A stretch of 64,000 bases of DNA from Candidatus Didemnitutus mandela (GTDB lineage: Bacteria; Verrucomicrobiota; Verrucomicrobiia; Opitutales; Opitutaceae). Both the position numbers and the translations under genes were made by a program. Shown here in pieces: positions 39,004-51,760 of the stretch. The notes beneath the pieces are model-generated. The model was not told the origin of the DNA and ran no database searches. It worked only from the letters and a program-made list of their open reading frames with translations. Numbering within the stretch: the first letter of the stretch is position 1; each line of letters starts with the position of its first letter. The stretch covers positions 1 through 64,000 of the forward strand of contig NJAL01000005.1 in assembly GCA_002591725.1 (NCBI GenBank). The letters are read 5' to 3'.

Positions 39004-39240
39004 ATGTCCTATAAGCTGGCCGAGATAGTGGCTCATAAGCGAGTAAAAATTGTCCTACTAGTGGCGTTCCGCTTCACCCAAAGAGCTTGCGGTGCTAAAT
39101 GTGCGGCTGTTAGCTCTACCTCTGCTTGCGACGGTCTTGCTCCGGCCTGCTTGGTGGGGGTGGCCGCCATTTCGAAAATCAAACGTCGCTCCCGTCGATT
39201 GGCGCTATAAAGCAAGGGATTTTCTGTGCTCTAATAAAGG
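39004..39240 (+). pseudogene. trpC: Truncated indole-3-glycerol-phosphate synthase remnant
   Basis: The frame from 39004 opens like TrpC (MSYKLAEIVAHKRVKI) and reaches the first catalytic-core strand AAISKIKRRS, where the family has VIAEIKRxSPS. The next frame gives SIGAIKQG. About 80 codons in all remain out of roughly 260; the barrel beyond strand 1 is gone and rsmA follows at once. A deletion therefore removed most of the gene. The conserved Lys of the E-I-K-R-x-S-P motif is still readable. Confidence 0.6.
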
Positions 39241-39269
39241 AGAAGCGCTATCATGTCGGTGAAACCTTG

Positions 39270-40127
39270 ATGAAGACGGAGGATACTGTACGGTTGCTCG
39301 CCAATATGCCGCTTTCCCCGTCTAAGACCCGGGATTTGCTCGGACGGCTGGGTCAACAGCCCAAACGGTTTCTCGGACAGAATTTTTTAGTCGACGGAAA
39401 TATCGTCCATAAATCTCTCGAACTGGCCGAAGTTAAACCCGGTGTTGCAGTCGTTGAGGTTGGACCAGGGCTTGGTACGCTCACCTCGGTTTTGCTGGAA
39501 GCTGGCGCTGAAGTTTGGGCGATTGAAAAGGATCGCAATCTGCACGCCTACCTTGCCGATACGTTGGTACGACAGTTTCCTACGTTGCATCTGCTCGAAG
39601 GCGATGCGCTCGAGCACCCGCGGGCTGGTCTGACGGCGGAGCGTGCTGGCGACTTTAAGGTTGTCGCCAACCTCCCCTATGCGATTTCCACACTATGGAT
39701 GGATGAGATACTCAGTGGCCCGCTCCCGAATCGGATGGTGTTGATGTTGCAACAAGAAACCGCGCAGCGTTGCGTAGCCAAGTGCGGCACAAAACAGTTC
39801 AGTGTCATCTCGATTTTTGTCCAGTCTGCCTATGTGGTCGAACGAGGCCATAAGGTGGGCGCGGCCTGTTTTTATCCAAAACCGGGTATCGAGTCTTACT
39901 TGATTAATCTTGCTCTCCGGCCATTTCCGTTTGTTTTTGAACCGCCGGTAAAACAGATTATCCGTGCGTGTTTTCAGCAGCGCAGGAAACAGATCGGATC
40001 TCTCCTACGGGATCGCCTGCCCAACCATGGGGCCGCCTGGCTCTCCGAATTGACGACTGCCGGATTCGATGCACGAGTGCGCCCGGAAGATATCCCGCCG
40101 CAGCTTTGGCAGCGCTTGTACATCTAA
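39270..40127 (+). CDS. rsmA: 16S rRNA dimethyladenosine transferase (KsgA)
   Basis: The enzyme dimethylates two adjacent adenines in the 3'-terminal helix of 16S rRNA. Visible motifs are FLGQNFLVDGNIV (N-terminal QNFL), VVEVGPGLGTLT (SAM motif I), VWAIEKDRNLHAYL (acidic motif II), EGDALEH (motif III) and VVANLPYAIST (catalytic NLPY). With the ATG at 39270 the protein has 285 residues; the ATG at 39306 (MPLSPSKTRDLLG) is an equally plausible start and matches related N-termini better. The ORF track's longer start at 39126 runs through the trpC remnant and is rejected. No good ribosome binding site marks either start. Confidence 0.93.
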   Translation: MKTEDTVRLLANMPLSPSKTRDLLGRLGQQPKRFLGQNFLVDGNIVHKSLELAEVKPGVAVVEVGPGLGTLTSVLLEAGAEVWAIEKDRNLHAYLADTLVRQFPTLHLLEGDALEHPRAGLTAERAGDFKVVANLPYAISTLWMDEILSGPLPNRMVLMLQQETAQRCVAKCGTKQFSVISIFVQSAYVVERGHKVGAACFYPKPGIESYLINLALRPFPFVFEPPVKQIIRACFQQRRKQIGSLLRDRLPNHGAAWLSELTTAGFDARVRPEDIPPQLWQRLYI

Positions 40128-40198
40128 CCGACGTGGTTGTGTTTAAAAAATGGCCTTTTTTGTCAGCGTAACGTCCTTACGTTTACTGCTCAGGAGGC

Positions 40199-40915
40199 CT
40201 TGTCTTTTCTCTCCTCTTTAGTTTTGGCGGCGGCTGCCTTAGCGCAGGACGCTATGAGCCTCTATGGAACGCCCAAGGGTTCTGTTTATGTCACACGGGT
40301 AGCCTAAGCCTACTATCGCGCACAGGGTCCCCGTGCTCCCGGAGCTGGGCGGTGCGAGGTGCATGATATAGGAGAATGTTCTCATTTTCGACAATTCGCT
40401 CAATACTCTACATAAACTTGGCCAGCTTCCCAATTCGATGTCTCCCCGCGCTGGGAATTGGACAACCGTGGGACGAAGGGATATCTCACCAATTTCGTCC
40501 TACAGAATTTCCAGGTTCGGCTTCCTAGCACCAAGATCGATACCACCGTTTTTTATTTCATTTCGTCCGCGATGAACGGCGTCCTAATCAGCTATGCGTT
40601 ACTGCCGGATTGATCACTTTTCGAGGGAAAGAATCCGGTGTTAGGTGGGCTCGGCGTCGACATTAGCGGTGGCCAAACACAGTGCCTTGGTGCCCGTGTG
40701 TGGTTAATAGGCTTTTGTGTTAAAACTTGCCGAGCGCGTGACCCGAGGTTCTGCCTATAACAGGATATTTGGTGAGGAGAACAAGACCTTGTGCAAGCGG
40801 TTGATCAGTTTGGCGGTCCTCTTAGAGTTTTCCCCGATAGCGAATTCGGTGGCAAAGAAACCGTAGGAGTCGCCGTCCGTATTGACTTCGCCCGCCGGGC
40901 TGCCGAATCTGTGGG
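40199..40915 (+). pseudogene. Relic of a secreted protein, family unknown
   Basis: The frame begins with a signal-peptide-like stretch (LSFLSSLVLAAAALAQDAMS). It runs with three or four stops through ELDNRGTKGYLTNFVLQNFQ, STKIDTTVFYFISSAMNGVL, NPVLGGLGVDISGG and ETVGVAVRIDF. The mostly single-frame reading with stops suggests a young pseudogene of an exported or outer-membrane protein. I cannot name it. It ends about 40 bases before the oligopeptidase B start. Confidence 0.45.
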
Positions 40916-40952
40916 GGGAAATAAAAACGTGTCTATCTTTCGCTTTTTCACC

Positions 40953-43031
40953 ATGTATGCTGCTTCATCCCTTTCCGCTCTTTCTGCTCTTTTCGATCTT
41001 GCCGGCCCTCAGGCTCCGGTGGCAGCCTGCCGGCCCAAGGATGTTTCCTTACATGGCGACCGTCGGATTGACGATTATTTCTGGTTGCGCGAAAAAGATA
41101 ATCCGGAGGTAAAAAGCTACCTCGAACGGGAAAATGCCTATACCGAGGCGGTGATGGCTCCGGTGGCCGATCTTCGCAGCAAACTTTACGCAGAAATGAG
41201 GGCGCGAATTAAAGAGGACGATATCAGCGTGCCGACGCCCTATCTCGGTTGGGCTTACTATATCCGTACCCAAAAGGATAAACAACACCCGATTTATTGT
41301 CGCTCCAAGGGTGGTTCCGCCGGAACTGAGGAAGTCCTTCTCGATCTCAACGAACTGGGGCGCGGAAAACCTTATGCTGCAGTTGGTAGTTACACGATAA
41401 GCGACGACGGCGAGCGGCTAGCCTATTCGATCGACTGGACCGGCTACCGCCAATACGAGGTTTTTGTCATGGACCTTGCTACAAAAAAATCCGTACCGCA
41501 GCAGATCGGCTTCGTTTCTGATCTCGAATGGGATACTGGACACGATGTGCTCTACTATGTGACGGAAAACAAAGCCAAGCGTTCCGACAAAGTGCACCGC
41601 TGGAACCTGAGTACCGCTAGGCACGAATTGGTTTATGAAGATCCCGATACACTTTTTAATGTTGAGGTGCTCAAGTCCAACGACGGCTGCTGGCTCTTTA
41701 TTAATTCGGAGAGCAAAGTCACCTCCGAAGAACTTGCGCTACGGTCCGGCGACACCACAGGGAAGTTTCAATCGCTCGCCGGGCGCGTTGCCGGCCGTAA
41801 ATATTTCCCTGAACATCACGAGGGGAGATTCTACTTCGTTACCAACGCGAGTGCCAAAAACTACAAGGTCGTTTCGGCTTCCGAGTCTTCACCCGCGGTT
41901 TGGACCGATGTCTTGCCGCACGATCCTTTAGTGAAGGTGGAAAGCATTGACGCGTTCGCTTCGACGCTGGTGATTTGGGAGCGAGAGAGAGGACTACCCC
42001 AAATCCGTTTCTACAGTTTTAAAACTGGACAATCGCGGCGGATCGCGATGCCCGACGAGACCTATGAGCTCTTGCCCGGCTGCAACTGGACCTACGACGC
42101 ACTGGAGTTTCGTTTTAATTACCAGTCGCTGGTGCGGCCGGCGTCGGCGTTTGCGGCCAATTTTGCGACGGACGAACGTCGTATGATCAAGCAAGCAGAA
42201 GTGCTTGGTGGTTTCGATGTTAGGAACTATCACACCGAACGGCTTTGGGCTGTGGCGCGCGATGGCACCAAAATTCCGCTTTCTGTCGTCTATCGTGCCG
42301 ACCTGGATCGTTCAAAACCGCAACCCTTATTTCTCTACGGCTATGGTTCCTACGGCATCAGCATGCCGCTTACGTTCAGCTTGAATCGCGTAAGCATGCT
42401 AGATCGTGGCGTCGTTTATGTGACTGCACATATTCGCGGCGGCGGCGAACTGGGCGAGGAATGGCGCGAAGCGGGCCGCATGGAAGAAAAAATGACCACA
42501 TTTACCGACTTCGTGGATTGTGGCCAGTGGCTCGTTGACGAAGGTTGGACGATTCCCTCTAAACTCGTCATTTCTGGCGGCAGCGCCGGCGGCTTGCTTA
42601 TGGGCGCGTGCATCAACCTGCGGCCCGATCTTTTTCGTACGGCGCTTGTGCACGTTCCGTTTGTCGACGTGATTAATACCATGCTCGATGCTTCGTTGCC
42701 GCTAACAACAGAGGAGTACGTTGAATGGGGCAACCCCAACCTACCCGCCGAATATCGGTGGATGCGCGACTACAGTCCTTACGACAATCTTCATCGCGTG
42801 GCCTATCCGCATCTGCTTGTCGACGTTTCCTTTCACGACAGCCAGGTGCCGTATTGGGAGGGCGCGAAGTTCCTAGCCAAAATCAGAACACTCAACACGG
42901 CGCCGGATCGTGTGTTGCTGCTACATACAAATTTTGGTGCCGGCCACAGCGGCGCTTCGGGACGCTTCGATGCGCTGCACGATGTGGCTCGCGATTATGC
43001 CTTTTTTCTTACTGCTCTGGGTCTTAATTAA
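40953..43031 (+). CDS. ptrB: Oligopeptidase B (S9A prolyl oligopeptidase family)
   Basis: A 692-residue serine peptidase with an N-terminal beta-propeller and a C-terminal alpha/beta hydrolase domain. The nucleophile is in VISGGSAGGLLMGACINLRPD (about S543), Asp in FHDSQVPYWEGAKF (about D628) and His in GAGHSGASGRF (about H664). The block VPFVDVINTMLDASLPLTTEEYVEWGNP is characteristic of oligopeptidase B, which cuts short peptides after basic residues. The ATG at 40953 is chosen over 40791 because the earlier stretch belongs to the upstream relic. No signal peptide is convincing, in line with a cytosolic location. Confidence 0.92.
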   Translation: MYAASSLSALSALFDLAGPQAPVAACRPKDVSLHGDRRIDDYFWLREKDNPEVKSYLERENAYTEAVMAPVADLRSKLYAEMRARIKEDDISVPTPYLGWAYYIRTQKDKQHPIYCRSKGGSAGTEEVLLDLNELGRGKPYAAVGSYTISDDGERLAYSIDWTGYRQYEVFVMDLATKKSVPQQIGFVSDLEWDTGHDVLYYVTENKAKRSDKVHRWNLSTARHELVYEDPDTLFNVEVLKSNDGCWLFINSESKVTSEELALRSGDTTGKFQSLAGRVAGRKYFPEHHEGRFYFVTNASAKNYKVVSASESSPAVWTDVLPHDPLVKVESIDAFASTLVIWERERGLPQIRFYSFKTGQSRRIAMPDETYELLPGCNWTYDALEFRFNYQSLVRPASAFAANFATDERRMIKQAEVLGGFDVRNYHTERLWAVARDGTKIPLSVVYRADLDRSKPQPLFLYGYGSYGISMPLTFSLNRVSMLDRGVVYVTAHIRGGGELGEEWREAGRMEEKMTTFTDFVDCGQWLVDEGWTIPSKLVISGGSAGGLLMGACINLRPDLFRTALVHVPFVDVINTMLDASLPLTTEEYVEWGNPNLPAEYRWMRDYSPYDNLHRVAYPHLLVDVSFHDSQVPYWEGAKFLAKIRTLNTAPDRVLLLHTNFGAGHSGASGRFDALHDVARDYAFFLTALGLN

Positions 43032-43129
43032 TCCCCCATTTTTCGCTCAATTTTCGTTTCTGTGTTCCTATTTGGTTCCAGTTTTGTTGCAATCGACATC
43101 CCTGCGCCGATGCCACCCTGAGGGCAGAC

Positions 43130-43264
43130 ATGTCTCCAGAAAAAGAAGCAGCCTATCGAACCAAACTCAATAAAGCGCTCGATGCTGCCCTCGATTCGGT
43201 CACGGCCACTATCCAGATTCTCAAGGAATCTGTCGATCCTATTCAGGAATCGGTGCTGCATTAA
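43130..43264 (+). CDS. Small hypothetical ORF (44 residues)
   Basis: A short frame not in the ORF track reads MSPEKEAAYRTKLNKALDAA followed by LDSVTATIQILKESVDPIQE. The composition is amphipathic-helical and it has a GAGGGCAG purine tract 1-10 bases before the ATG. It follows oligopeptidase B by about 100 bases. It could be a real small protein or the N-terminal stump of a degraded gene; the surroundings favour the latter. Confidence 0.3.
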   Translation: MSPEKEAAYRTKLNKALDAALDSVTATIQILKESVDPIQESVLH

Positions 43265-45170
43265 GCAACGAAATACAGTGCGAACTCGATTAATCGATTA
43301 TAAACAGATCCACGTTCGCTCTCGTAGCGGTTGCCTGCATCTACCATATCAAGCATCCGACCAGCTTCTCGCACATTGTTATGGGAAAGTTACTGCATGT
43401 GATGATAGGTCGCAATGGGGCTGAGAAAGTCGTGCAGAGTTTTGGCTACAAACTCGTGTCTAACGAAGTTTTTTAGCCCGAGTTTTACTGCGATCAGCTT
43501 GAAAAAACAGACCCTGGGGAAAGTGCCTAAAATACCTCGGCGGCCGAAATGAATTTCATTCGTACCTTGCAATACGACACGATAGGCTACTTGGCAGCCC
43601 TGACCAATAGGGCACCTTACATCCTCCGGTACCTCAGCGGGTGGGATTATAAACAAGAAATCCGGCTCTGTAGATGTGGCTCGCCGATCATCAGGGCAGG
43701 CACCTATGCGAATAACGAGGCATGTGGCGTGAGCGCCCGCCGGGTGAGGGTAATTTTTTACTTATGTCAACTGTCGCGTCCGACATATAGGCTTGCATAG
43801 ATTATGCTTACGAACTGTTACAAAAGGCGGCTGCAAACAAAATTATCGCGCATATGAAGGGAAATGGTTAATGATGGCGTTGTTGCAGCGTTGGATCCAA
43901 CGTCGCAATATTGCGACGACCCTCAATTTCCTAGAATATATTGTATTGCGCTTATCCACTTATCCGACGAAAAAAAGTGGTTGCAATTTGCGGCGACGGA
44001 TCACGCTGAGCGACCGAGCTCGGAAGGAACAGCCCCGCCCGGCTTTCTTCCAAGCAAACAAATTTTTTGGGAGTGTAAAAATCCAAGCGTTGTGGCACCA
44101 ACATGTCATTGCTTTTTGGCCTCTCGCAGAGCCGTGAGCCCTTACATTTTGGAGACCCTTCGCAAGCGATACCCCAGGCGAGTCCTAGTTCTCGCCAGCC
44201 TGGGCCAAACTCGGTGTTGCTGTGGCTTCGTTCGCCGATCATATGGCTGGCCGTTGGCACGGCGGTCACAGAATGCTTGCGTCAAAAATTAGAACCGGTA
44301 AAGCTACTTGGTGTGGAAGGTTATGTTGTGTCGCAGAGAGGACTTTTTTCGACGGTGGAGCTCACGTTGAATCCCTCGAGAAAACTTCTTTTGCGGACAT
44401 ACTGACGACAATCGCACTGCAATCTATCCTGCTGAGAACCTCGCCTTGGCTAGTCTTACGATTACACATATCGTGGAAAATTATGGCACACGATCCTTGG
44501 GGATTTTTCCAAGGAGATGCAGGCGATTACTGCCATGGATTTCCAACCCAGACACCACGATCCGAGAAAAGATAAAGGAGCTTCCCCTGGAACAAAGTGA
44601 TCCTATCGGTGCGTATGCCCTCGCAAATCGCGAAGACGGGCTTCTGACTTAATCAGCTAGATGCAATCAGTTAGATGGATGGAAAGGCCGATGGCGCATA
44701 ATACCCAGCTGAATTGTGGGCAAAGTTTGCGCTTTTTGGGGCTACACTCACGGCTTTAAAAAGATGGGGGCGCTTTTCCATCTCTGACACGCTCGGAAAA
44801 GTCTATTTTGCTGAGCTCGATGAAGGTTGCTTTGCTATCCCTTGATCCTTGTTGCTTACAGCCCCAAAAGACAACCCGACTTCGAAATTCTAGTGTGGGG
44901 GGCACTGTTCGACATTATACTATATCTCAGCGTGAAAAAGGGTGGCGCGGTATCCAATTTTTCCGAGGCAATGAGAGCCATTCCCACATTTGTTGTAACC
45001 TATACCGACTCAATTCAAAAAGTGCGTGTAGACGTGTCTGAAGGAGGAGCCAAATTTTCGCTATCAATCACCCCTGACACCCAGGACCGGTAAGGCAGTA
45101 CGGGCGGTACGAACCGCCAAACCGAAAAGGCTAGGATTCTTGCTGGCTTTTGGGGCGATTCTTCTTTGAT
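43265..45170. other. Decayed region, no family assigned
   Basis: No intact gene. Coding-like pieces on the plus strand include NFIRTLQYDTIGYLAALTNR near 43550, ENLALASLTITHIVENYGTR near 44440, IREKIKELPLEQSDPIGAYA near 44560 and KVRVDVSEGGAKFSLSITPD near 45030. They suggest two or three former plus-strand genes, but none could be identified. Confidence 0.4.
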
Positions 45171-45179
45171 GTTAAGCCG

Positions 45180-47330
45180 GTCGTGTTTACTTCCGCCATT
45201 ACCCGATCCCTTCTCCCTGTCTGTGTCGCCACTCTTTATGCGAGCGCAGCGATGGATCGCTTTCTCGCGGTGATTGTGGCGCGTGGCATAACGCTGTATC
45301 CCGAACAGGAGGATTCCCCGGTCCTAGCTGCTTTTGGATGGGCAAAACGTCATTTTGAACACATCCCCACCGGTTTCGGTAAATTGCTGCTTTGTGGCTG
45401 CGTCGCTACATTCCAAAGAACTGTGTATCGGCCGCCAGTGGGTCCAGTGGGTTTACACCTGTCCTATCAAGGCGTTGGTGAACGAAAAATTCCTCAACCT
45501 CTGTTGCGACTTTGGCCCGGAAAACGTCGATCTGATGATAGACGATGCATCTATGAATCCGCATGCGCTGGCGCTTTGTTGCACGGCGGAAATTTTCGAC
45601 AATATCGCTCTTGCTCATGGCGACCGTGCATCAATTTTTACGCGATAATCATGGACGAGTTTTACTATTACTCCGATGCCGAAGCGCCACTACGTCTCGC
45701 AAGTCCCGCTGCTCACGTTTCCGAAAACGCGCTTTTTTTTGGTGTCCGCGACGTTGGAGTTTGACGGAATTTTTCGAAAAAGATCTTACACGGGGCTGAC
45801 AGGGGCGTGGGCAATTACTGTGCATTACTGTGCGTAGTAACCTAACCGCCGTCCGGTGCCGCTTAGTTTTGAATATTCGGAGACGCCCTTCTGGGAAAGC
45901 TGGGAGAGTTGCTTGCGATGAATCGCGAGCTGGGTCTACCTGGTGCATTTTACGCAACGCGCCGCGTCGAAGGTAGCTCAGGCTCTGGTGAACCTGAGCA
46001 TCTGCTTGAGAGAGGGAAAGGCTGCGCTCGCCGCGGACCTTGAGCTGTTGAAATTCAACAGCCATTACGGGAAAGACATGAAATGCTGGTTGCGCCACGA
46101 CATTGGTTTGCGCCACGGCGGGCCTGTTGCCGAAATATCGCATTTTCGTCGAGCAGCTTGCGCAAAAAGGCCGGCTAAAAATTATCTGTGGCACCGATAC
46201 ACTGGGCGCTGACATTAACGCTCCGATTCACACCGTGGCTTTTACATAATTCTGGAAATACGACGGCAATAAAGACTCCGATGCTGAATGTGCGCGATTT
46301 CCGTTTAGACTGTGGGCCGAGCTGTGGGCGCGTGGGCTACGATGCGACGGGTTATGTGGTCGTTTAGGCTTCCGGAATACATCATTGCTAATAATGTGGC
46401 TGAGGTTAAGTCGGCTTCCGGGCCGGCCCGGAAGAAATAATTCGTGAAGAAGTCTGCCACCCGAAGATCGGTTGGCTGGGATGCGAAGATGCTCGAAAAG
46501 CTTGTTTCGCGCTTTGGTGTCTCGCATGGCATAGGCATACTGTTGTTTGTGCTTTGACACGATGCCGATGGTTGTCGCGCGATGCAGAAAATCATTTGCG
46601 ATAGCCATGAAAAACCAGTTAAGAAAAAAGCATCGCGTTGCCGTTCTTGGCAGCTGTTCTGCGCCCTGCTCGAGTGGAAGGTTGTTGAAATTGTCCCGCG
46701 ACAGCCAATCGGCCGGGTACTTTTGGGTGAACATTTAGTTTTAGGACAATTCTTCGCTGCACCAGGCGTTTTCGCTCTATCTAATCGATACGTTGTCGAA
46801 ACTCGACTGCACTAGTCTGGGGTATTCGTTCGAGTTGTTGACGCTTTGCTAGGCGATTGTCGAAGATCTCGAGCAGACTCTCTGGCCGTCAGATCGACCG
46901 CCCTGAAAACCGAAGAACTCAGCCGAGCTGAAGGCTGCGGGCATGCCTTACGGTGAACAGAGGGAGAAGTTCTAGGAAATCATCGAACATCCCGAAGCGA
47001 TGCGCGAGTTTCTCTATGAAACATTCAATGCTTTTGCGATAGCGTATCCGTGGATCGTTGGGGAAAGCGCGCGGCTAGAATCGATTGCGCGCGAAATGGC
47101 GGAATGCTATGCTGAATTACATCTGCTGGTATGAACTAAAGCGCAGCAAGAGCCTGTTTACTGTGCCACCTGATGCAGAATGATGCAGACTTTTAAGGTG
47201 CTGTTGCAGGCGGTTTCGGAACCCTTCAAGGCCGAACTGGTGTTGGAATTGAGGACTATTTTTACGAACTTATCTGCAATGAAGATTCCAGTATTGCTCG
47301 AGGAGTGGGAAGCCATTGCGCAATCCTAAT
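45180..47330 (+). pseudogene. Relic of a large DEAD/DEAH-box RNA helicase (DUF3516-type)
   Basis: Ordered pieces span 2.1 kb: a damaged Walker A (IPTGFGK where PTGSGKS is expected), [65 protein letters not shown] (DExH), an altered SAT region, [20 protein letters not shown] with [33 protein letters not shown] (in place of the RxGRxG motif), SHGIGILLFVL, REFLYETFNAFAIAYPWI and FKAELVLELRTIFTNLSAMK. More than ten frameshifts or stops are present. It is a clear superfamily 2 helicase relic, close in layout to bacterial DEAD-box proteins with a C-terminal DUF3516. Confidence 0.78.
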
Positions 47331-50591
<3,261 letters not shown>

Positions 50592-50800
50592 GCGAGTCCC
50601 CCCCCCGACCTTCCCATCCCGCAGCGCTTCCCGTCGGTGAGATTTTTGTTGGGGATGGCCCGGTTGACATTGTAGAGCGGCGGCGGAGTGACTGTTTACT
50701 ATTAGAAAAAGAATAGTTATACCGTTTTTTTTGAGTGACGATGCTAAGCGATGTTTTTAAAAAGTTTTTGTATAATAAGTTATATAGTTTTCTACTGGTC
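50592..50800. other. Short spacer after icd
   Basis: Contains a run of nine C residues at about 50598-50606 right after the icd stop. There is also a loose inverted pair (CCATCCC near 50615 and GGGATGG near 50653) too far apart for a normal terminator. No gene seen. Confidence 0.4.
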
Positions 50801-51760
50801 TGCCGGTAGAGTTGGCGCTTTCGCCGCGGAGCCGCCAGGAGGTTCCCGATTTGTGGTGGGCCGACTACGCTATAAGCATAGAGTGCAAGTTTACGTTAGC
50901 TGGAGCCTTGACCCTGATTTATCGAGCAGCGAATTTTCTCCAGATTTCCGATGCTCGGCGTTCGGCGTGGGCGACCGTATCTTCGTGATGCTGCCCTACC
51001 TACCCTAATGGTGAACGGCGATATTCGGTCCCTCTCCTGTGCCGTGCTCGCACTTGCTCCACTCCTGCTTTTTGCTTTGGAAGTTCTCTACCTCGTTACC
51101 ACCGGGGAGGTTTCGGCCTTTAATTACGACTGATGATTGGTATTGGAAAGATCGACAATTACGGCGGCGGGCGGTATCCTTGCCGAGAAATCGTTGTAGG
51201 GTTGAATCGACTATGACGAAGGTCCTGCGGAGCGCTTTATGAAATTTTGTGGATGAGTCGATCAGCAGCGACGATCCGGACATCATCTACTTTGCTAGTT
51301 CCACGACGGGCGAGCCAAAGGTGGTTTTACACGCAGGCCAGTTATACGCTGTAACATCGCTTTGCGGGTGACCTGTGGTCCGCGATGCCGGACAATCTGT
51401 ATTGGTTGGTACATCCCGGATCTCGGTTGGAGAAAAGCTGCGCTGTCCAGTTTATACGGTTCCTGACAGATAGGCGCTGGTATCTTTGCGTATACCTATT
51501 CGGTGATTTTAACCCCTCGGTTGCCCTTCATGTGCTGGAGATATATCCAACGTGGTGTGCTCCCGGCATGGCGCTTCGCGGATCATGCGCGAAGATCTAT
51601 CCAGTTGCCGCTTTACTCGACTGCGACATTGTGTGACAGCGGACGAGGTGCTAAACTAGGAGATGATTGCACGCTATCACAAGGCGACAGGGTTGACGTT
51701 GTACGAAGCCTGCTTCCAGATGGAAAGCAGTAGTGCTGGGCAAAGGCCAGGACCCTAAGA
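50801..51760 (+). pseudogene. Relic of an acyl-CoA synthetase (AMP-forming ligase)
   Basis: The pieces follow the medium-chain acyl-CoA/acetyl-CoA ligase family in order: FGVGDRIFVMLP with a WWTAIFG-like continuation, PDIIYFASSTTGEPKVVLHA (the P-loop YTSGTTGxPKxVxH, G lost), a WxV-like block, MREDLSSCRFTRLRHCVTAD and LN followed by a stop, then MIARYHKATGLTLYEACFQM (core GxTxxxxYGxTE, broken). The C-terminal domain is not recognisable. Frames change at least five times. It probably activated short- or medium-chain fatty acids; it is not an OleC by motif. Confidence 0.78.

Noticed and set aside
50801-51760. Missing oleC as the acyl-CoA ligase relic
   Set aside because: The blocks match acetyl/medium-chain acyl-CoA ligases (MREDLS, LRHCV, KATGLTLYE) better than OleC.
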